The notes under the pieces were generated by a model, which saw only the letters and a program-made list of their open reading frames with translations, had not been told where the DNA came from and searched no databases. DNA of 63,632 bases, from NCBI RefSeq assembly GCF_014212015.1, contig NZ_JACJVN010000014.1:1-63632 (forward strand), given 5' to 3'. This document shows, piece after piece, positions 59,402-63,632 of this stretch (positions are counted from its first letter, which is position 1; the number at the start of each line of letters is the position of its first letter). The translations under genes were made by a program, and so were the position numbers. The stretch comes from Cohnella lubricantis (GTDB lineage Bacteria; Bacillota; Bacilli; Paenibacillales; Paenibacillaceae).

Positions 59402-60838
59402 ATGGCGACAACTAAAGCTGCAGCACAGCAATCCTCCAAAGAGAAGCTGGATCCGAGGATTGTGAAGATATCGCTGATCTTGGTGATCGGCGCGCTGGCT
59501 CCTCTATTGGATTCGACAATGGTCAATGTGGCGGTCGACACGCTGACTGCGGACTTTGAGAGTGCCGTATCGGCTATCCAATGGGTCATTACGGGCTATG
59601 TGCTGGCCATGGGGCTGGCCGTGCCGATATCCGGGTGGGCCGTCAGACGGTTGGGGGGCAAGCAGGTTTACTTGTTCTCGCTAGTTGCCTTTTTGACCGG
59701 ATCTATTCTATGTTCGTTATCTTGGGATGCTGGCAGCCTGATCGCGTTCCGCATTGTGCAGGGAGCGGGAGCGGGACTTCTGGTACCGACCATGCAGACT
59801 GTGCTGGTCCAGACGGCGGGGAGACAGAACCTGGGACGCGTCATGGCCATTATCGGCATTCCGGCGCTGCTCGGACCGATTCTCGGACCCGTACTGGGCG
59901 GACTGATCGTGGATGGGCTGAGCTGGCGCTGGATCTTCTATGTGAACATCCCGATCACTGCTGTCGCGCTGCTACTGGCCTGGCGGGGAATCCCGAAGCA
60001 GGAAGCGGCCGGGGGCAAGCAGCCGCTGGACATCGTCGGCCTTGCGCTATTGTCTCCCGCGTTCGCGCTGCTTATCTACGGCATATCCGAAGTGTCCGGA
60101 TACGGCGGACTAGGCCATCGGGAGGTCGTTATTCCGCTGGCTGTCGGCCTGGCGCTCATGGCGGCGTATATCGTCCATGCGCTGCGTACCGCCCGAATGC
60201 CGATGCTCGATATCCGGCTGTTCCGGTCGCGTCCTTTTCTCGCATCGAACGTGACGCTCTTCTTGTCTGGCATGGTCATGAACGGAGGGCTGCTGCTCAT
60301 TCCTCTGTACTATCAGCAGGTGCGCGGCGAGAGCGTGCTGGACACCGGTCTGCTGCTGATTCCGCAGGGAATCGGCATGCTGCTGACGAGAAGCTGGATT
60401 GGGCGGTTGACGGAGCGAACGGGGGCGCGATTCATCGTTATCATCAGCTTGGCGTTCACGGTTGCCGGCACCTTGCCATTCGCCTTCGCTGATGCGGGTA
60501 CGGGCCATCTTCTGCTGGCTGCGGGGCAGCTCGTGCGCGGAGCGGCTTCGAACGGGCTGCTGATTCCGATTATGGTCACAGCTTATGAGGGATTGAGACA
60601 GGATCAGGTTCCGCACGCCAGCGTGTCGACGCGGATCTTCCAGACGATTGGCGGAGCGTTCGGCTCAGCCGTCTTGGCCGCCGTGATCGACCATGAGTTG
60701 TCGGGTCGTGCGGCTGTTGGCGTGGGGGAGTTGGCGGATGCGTATCAGACCGCCTTCTGGTGGTCGATCGGATTCTCGGTAGTTTCGCTGCTTCCGGCAT
60801 TGATGTTGGCGGCGCGCAGGAGAGAGCCTGGAGATTAA
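59402..60838 (+). CDS. DHA2-family MFS drug efflux transporter (EmrB/QacA type)
   Basis: 478 residues, 14 predicted helices. Motif LLDSTMVNVAVDTL in helix 1 and VQGAGAGLLVPTMQT typify the DHA2 proton:drug antiporters. GAGGAGG lies 9 nt before ATG 59402. No membrane-fusion partner is needed in Gram-positives. Expression is likely induced when a drug releases the divergent TetR protein. Confidence 0.88.
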   Translation: MATTKAAAQQSSKEKLDPRIVKISLILVIGALAPLLDSTMVNVAVDTLTADFESAVSAIQWVITGYVLAMGLAVPISGWAVRRLGGKQVYLFSLVAFLTGSILCSLSWDAGSLIAFRIVQGAGAGLLVPTMQTVLVQTAGRQNLGRVMAIIGIPALLGPILGPVLGGLIVDGLSWRWIFYVNIPITAVALLLAWRGIPKQEAAGGKQPLDIVGLALLSPAFALLIYGISEVSGYGGLGHREVVIPLAVGLALMAAYIVHALRTARMPMLDIRLFRSRPFLASNVTLFLSGMVMNGGLLLIPLYYQQVRGESVLDTGLLLIPQGIGMLLTRSWIGRLTERTGARFIVIISLAFTVAGTLPFAFADAGTGHLLLAAGQLVRGAASNGLLIPIMVTAYEGLRQDQVPHASVSTRIFQTIGGAFGSAVLAAVIDHELSGRAAVGVGELADAYQTAFWWSIGFSVVSLLPALMLAARRREPGD

Positions 60839-60911
60839 GGGCGGGCGAATTCCAACGGGATGCGCTACAATAGGGAGAATAGGACGAGGCGAAGGGGAGG
60901 GGAGAGGCGGC

Positions 60912-61292
60912 ATGCGAAGCACTCGGGGTACGGGAAGTATGGGCAGTGCGGGCGGTACGAGCGGCAGCGGGTTGCATAGTCCTTTCACACGGCGAGCGGT
61001 CGCCATCATCCGCAGTATCCCCGAGGGCAGCGTCATGACGTACGGGCAGGTCGCGGCATGTGCGGGAAGCCCGAGAGGGGCGCGGCAGGTGGTGCGAATT
61101 CTACATTCTCTGAGTCAAAAAGAACAGTTGCCCTGGCACCGCGTCGTGAACGCAAAGGGCGAGATCGCGCTGCAAGACTCGGAGGCCCGCTATATGCAGG
61201 AGCACTATCTGCGGGAGGAAGGCGTCGAGATCGACCGGCAAGGCCGGCTCGATCTGGCATGCTACCGGTATGAACCGGCGCCTGAGCTATAG
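60912..61292 (+). CDS. Alkyltransferase-like protein (ATL)
   Basis: 126 residues. It has the MGMT-type DNA-binding domain (GSVMTYGQVAACAGSPRGARQVVRIL), but the active-site PCHRV is PWHRV (residues 74-78), so no methyl transfer is possible. ATL proteins bind O6-alkylguanine and hand the lesion to nucleotide excision repair. A Gly/Ser-rich N-terminus of about 20 residues precedes the domain. Confidence 0.9.
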   Translation: MRSTRGTGSMGSAGGTSGSGLHSPFTRRAVAIIRSIPEGSVMTYGQVAACAGSPRGARQVVRILHSLSQKEQLPWHRVVNAKGEIALQDSEARYMQEHYLREEGVEIDRQGRLDLACYRYEPAPEL

Positions 61293-61297
61293 CAGCA

Positions 61298-61334
61298 GCA
61301 ACAGCGGTGCGGGACAATCCCGCACCGCTGTTGC
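61298..61334 (+). terminator. Strong hairpin after ATL gene
   Basis: GCAACAGCGGTGCGGGA pairs perfectly over 17 bp with its complement around a 3-base loop; no T-run. Confidence 0.7.
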
Positions 61335-61382
61335 TATGCGGAACAATTGCTGCGCACGCGTTAAACCGGCCTGCCCCCATCC

Positions 61383-61515
61383 AACGGACGCCGCTGCCGC
61401 TATTGCCTTCGAATGGGCACGTTCCGTGCGCTAACGGACGCCACAGCCGCTATTGAGCCGATCTGCATCTCATTATTCGACCGTCAAAAGCCGAACATAA
61501 CGCCTTATTTCCGTT
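61383..61515. repeat. Weak palindromic repeat pair, 50-bp spacing
   Basis: AACGGACGCC...GCCGCTATT occurs at 61383 and 61433, 50 bp apart; a looser AACG...CGTT element is centred at about 61507. It lies in the 455-bp convergent gap between the ATL gene and pepT and may be a degraded relative of the other arrays. The rest of the gap holds hairpins at 61552 and 61720 and no gene. Confidence 0.5.
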
Positions 61516-61551
61516 AAGGTGCGGAACTGAGCCATCGGGATAGGAACATAA

Positions 61552-61582
61552 GAAGGGCGCAACCCCTATGGACTGCGCCTTT
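61552..61582 (-). terminator. Hairpin downstream of pepT
   Basis: AAGGCGCA and TGCGCCCTT pair around 13 bases on the minus strand, about 170 bp beyond pepT. A second hairpin AGCCGGC/GCCGGCT (61720-61739) is directly at the pepT stop. Confidence 0.5.
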
Positions 61583-61747
61583 CTGCTTGCTTGCGTCGGC
61601 CGCGCTTGCCGATTAAGCGGGCTAGACGGCGCCCGCTCGCATCGGCTCGCGACCGTTAAGCCCGCCCTTCGAGCCGCCGCTCTCTTACCGGCTCGTGCCG
61701 ATGAAGCCCGTCTTCAGCCAGCCGGCTCTCTCGCCGGCTAGCGCCTA

Positions 61748-62980
61748 TTATGCCCGCTCCTCAACCAGACGAGCGATCTCGACGATCGTCTTCGCCGCCA
61801 GCTCCATCACGTCGAGCGAAGCGTACTCGTAGCGGCCGTGGTAGTTCTCGCCGCCCGTGAAGATATTCGGCGTCGGCAGCCCCATGTAGCTCAGCTGCGA
61901 GCCGTCGGTGCCGCCGCGGATCGGCTTGATCTTCGGCTCGACGCCGAGGCCCTGCATCGCTGCCTTCGCGACGTCCATGATCTCCGGCACCGGCTCGATC
62001 TTCTCCCGCATGTTGAAGTATTGATCCTTCAGCTTCAGCTCGACCCGCTCTGCCCCGTACTTGGCCTGGAGCTCCGAAGCGATCTGCTTCATCTTCTCCT
62101 TGCGCGCTTCGAACTTCGCGCGGTCGTGGTCGCGCACGATATAGTGAAGCATCGTCTCTTCCACATTGCCCTGCATCGTATTCAAATGATAGAAGCCCTC
62201 GTAGCCTTCCGTGTGCTCGGGCGCTTCCTGCTGCGGCAGCGCGGCTTGGAACTCCATGGCGATCTTGATCGCGTTGACCATCTTGTTCTTGGCGCTGCCC
62301 GGATGCACGTTCTTGCCGTGGAAGTAAACCTTCGCCTCCGCCGCGTTGAAGCTCTCGAATTCCAGCTCGCCCAGCTGCGCGCCGTCCATCGTGTAAGCGA
62401 ACTTGGCGCCGAAGGCCTCCACGTCGAAGCGGTGCGGCCCTCGGCCGATCTCCTCGTCCGGCGTGAACGCGACGCGAATCTTGCCGTGCCTGATCTCCGG
62501 ATGGCCAATTAAATAAGCCATCGCGGTCATAATCTCGGCGACGCCCGCCTTGTCGTCGGCGCCCAGCAGCGTCGTGCCGTCCGTCGTGATGAGCGTATGG
62601 CCGACCACCTTCTTCAGCTCTGGGAAGTCGTTCGGCGACAGCACGATATTCAGTTCTTTGTTCAAAAGGATGTCCTTGCCGTCGTAGTTCTCCACCACTT
62701 GCGGATTGACGCCTTCGCCGGTGAAGTCCGGCGACGTATCGACGTGCGCGAGGAAGCCGATCGTCGGCGCGTCCTTATCGGTGTTGGCCGGCAGCGTCGC
62801 CATGACGTAGCCGTTCCCGTCGATCGTCACTTCCTGCATGCCGATCGTCTTCAGTTCTTCGACCAGCATGCGCAAGAGCGTCCACTGGCCGGGCGTCGAA
62901 GGGCAAGTCTCGCTCGCATCGTCCGATTGCGTGTTCACCTTCGCATAAGCGATCAATCGTTCCATTAACTCTGTTCTCAT
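61748..62980 (-). CDS. pepT: Peptidase T (tripeptidase)
   Basis: 410 residues, M20 metallopeptidase. The first zinc ligand His79 is in [12 protein letters not shown], with Asp81; [12 protein letters not shown] provides the bridging Asp, and [14 protein letters not shown] the catalytic Glu. A dimerisation domain interrupts the catalytic one. It removes the N-terminal residue from tripeptides in the cytosol. It lies 13 bp downstream of lipL in the same direction. Confidence 0.92.
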   Translation of the reverse strand: MRTELMERLIAYAKVNTQSDDASETCPSTPGQWTLLRMLVEELKTIGMQEVTIDGNGYVMATLPANTDKDAPTIGFLAHVDTSPDFTGEGVNPQVVENYDGKDILLNKELNIVLSPNDFPELKKVVGHTLITTDGTTLLGADDKAGVAEIMTAMAYLIGHPEIRHGKIRVAFTPDEEIGRGPHRFDVEAFGAKFAYTMDGAQLGELEFESFNAAEAKVYFHGKNVHPGSAKNKMVNAIKIAMEFQAALPQQEAPEHTEGYEGFYHLNTMQGNVEETMLHYIVRDHDRAKFEARKEKMKQIASELQAKYGAERVELKLKDQYFNMREKIEPVPEIMDVAKAAMQGLGVEPKIKPIRGGTDGSQLSYMGLPTPNIFTGGENYHGRYEYASLDVMELAAKTIVEIARLVEERA

Positions 62981-62993
62981 CGCACTATCACTC

Positions 62994-63632
62994 CTATGTA
63001 TTGGATATCCAATATTTCAACCGCATCGTTCTGGCGTTCGCCCGAATCTCATTCGGGTCGGGAAGCCGCGCAGCCGCTCCTGCCGCAGCCAAGCCTTCCT
63101 CGCTCTGAAGCGAGCCGATCACCCGCTTGATCTCCTCGGTCAAGACGGCCGCGGCGCCGTGCCCGAGGCCGAGCAGCTCGCCAAGGCTTGCCGTGCTGTC
63201 CTCCGTCACGAGCGGGTAGTCCTCGGGCTTCGCGATCCCGCTCGCGGCCTCCTCGTAGAACGCCCGCACGAGCCGGGCGCGGGCTTGGCCCGAGCCTTCC
63301 GCGACGATGAACGCCTGCACGATCGTCGCCCGGGCTTGTCTACGCTGGGCAATGCCGCAGAACTTCAGCCCGTCGATGCTAAGGTCATAATCGCCCGGGC
63401 AGTAAGCGCCTGCGATCTCGCCCTTGTCCACGCGGCGGCCCGTTCCGGCGAGCGCCTCGCGGATGAGAGTATACATCTTCTCGAAGTCCTCTCGGAAGTC
63501 GGACAAGCTCGATGAAGTCTTCGGCAGAATGAGCGACACGTTCAGCACGCCGGTGTCCAGCGGTACGGCCGCTCCGCCGGAGTGGCGCACGACGACGTCG
63601 TAGCCGTCGGCTTCGAGCTGCTGCGCAGCAGC
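62994..63632 (-). CDS. lipL: Octanoyl-[GcvH]:protein N-octanoyltransferase, 5' end outside window
   Basis: 213 residues visible; the frame is open to the window end, so the start is missing. BPL/LplA fold: [11 protein letters not shown], the loop YCPGDYDLS with a candidate catalytic Cys, and [10 protein letters not shown] with the conserved Lys. This is the LipL branch, which moves octanoyl groups from GcvH to E2 subunits during lipoate assembly. Cotranscribed with pepT, 13 bp downstream. Confidence 0.85.
   Translation of the reverse strand, partial: AAAQQLEADGYDVVVRHSGGAAVPLDTGVLNVSLILPKTSSSLSDFREDFEKMYTLIREALAGTGRRVDKGEIAGAYCPGDYDLSIDGLKFCGIAQRRQARATIVQAFIVAEGSGQARARLVRAFYEEAASGIAKPEDYPLVTEDSTASLGELLGLGHGAAAVLTEEIKRVIGSLQSEEGLAAAGAAARLPDPNEIRANARTMRLKYWISNT

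Overview
The window looks like chromosome of a GC-rich, endospore-forming member of the Paenibacillaceae (Paenibacillus/Cohnella type). Reasons: strong AGGAGG-type ribosome binding sites on nearly every gene, a YtaF-type sporulation membrane protein, a YesM/YesN sensor-regulator pair next to a sugar ABC transporter, a FIMAH-tailed secreted protein, an AraM-type glycerol-1-phosphate dehydrogenase, a YjlC-Ndh pair and a LipL-type octanoyltransferase. The species assignment is inference. There is no rRNA, tRNA, prophage, transposase or CRISPR system. Both ends cut a gene: an HNH nuclease on the left and lipL on the right.

Layout. 1-5.2 kb: HNH nuclease tail, a divergent MarR/quinone-reductase pair with a clear operator, and a 1105-residue secreted multidomain protein. 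5.7-9.5 kb: a small acyl-chemistry group (ketosynthase, diverging from carrier protein, acyl-AMP ligase and HIT protein). 10-13.7 kb: glycolate/lactate-type oxidase glcDF with a divergent GntR regulator. 14.2-21.9 kb: a five-gene exopolysaccharide operon built around a PilZ-glycosyltransferase fusion, so probably controlled by cyclic-di-GMP. 22-31 kb: membrane proteins, an RlmN-type methyltransferase, TetR and MarR regulated transporters. 31-38.8 kb: flavohemoglobin with a Crp/Fnr regulator, a Fur-family regulator, zinc alcohol dehydrogenase, MarR and nitroreductase (stress and redox functions). 39-44.6 kb: MFS, ArsR/AHSA1 pair, split ThrE-type exporter, DoxX, NlpC/P60 hydrolase, MsrA. 44.7-50.9 kb: sugar ABC transporter with its own two-component system. 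51-54.3 kb: AraM and a Rex-controlled yjlC-ndh operon. 55.7-63.6 kb: nuclease-like protein, HTH-DUF1232 protein, YtaF, TetR/MFS efflux pair, alkyltransferase-like protein, peptidase T and LipL.

The most unusual feature is not a gene. At least seven intergenic stretches hold arrays of palindromes. Four palindrome families are unrelated in sequence, but all are spaced by about 51 bp: 16 units at exactly 51 bp (29.7-30.5 kb), 26 units at exactly 52 bp (54.4-55.7 kb), 6-7 units at 50-51 bp (9.7-10.0 kb), and four dispersed cassettes of a GGAAC/GTTCC palindrome with spacings 51-52, 62-63 and 51. These spacings are close to 5 or 6 turns of B-DNA. The arrays lie downstream of gene 3' ends, mostly between convergent genes, and never in a divergent promoter region. 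Several divergent or autoregulated promoters also carry clean operator palindromes (MarR, TetR, ArsR, Crp/Fnr, Rex, GntR types), which makes the regulatory wiring unusually readable.
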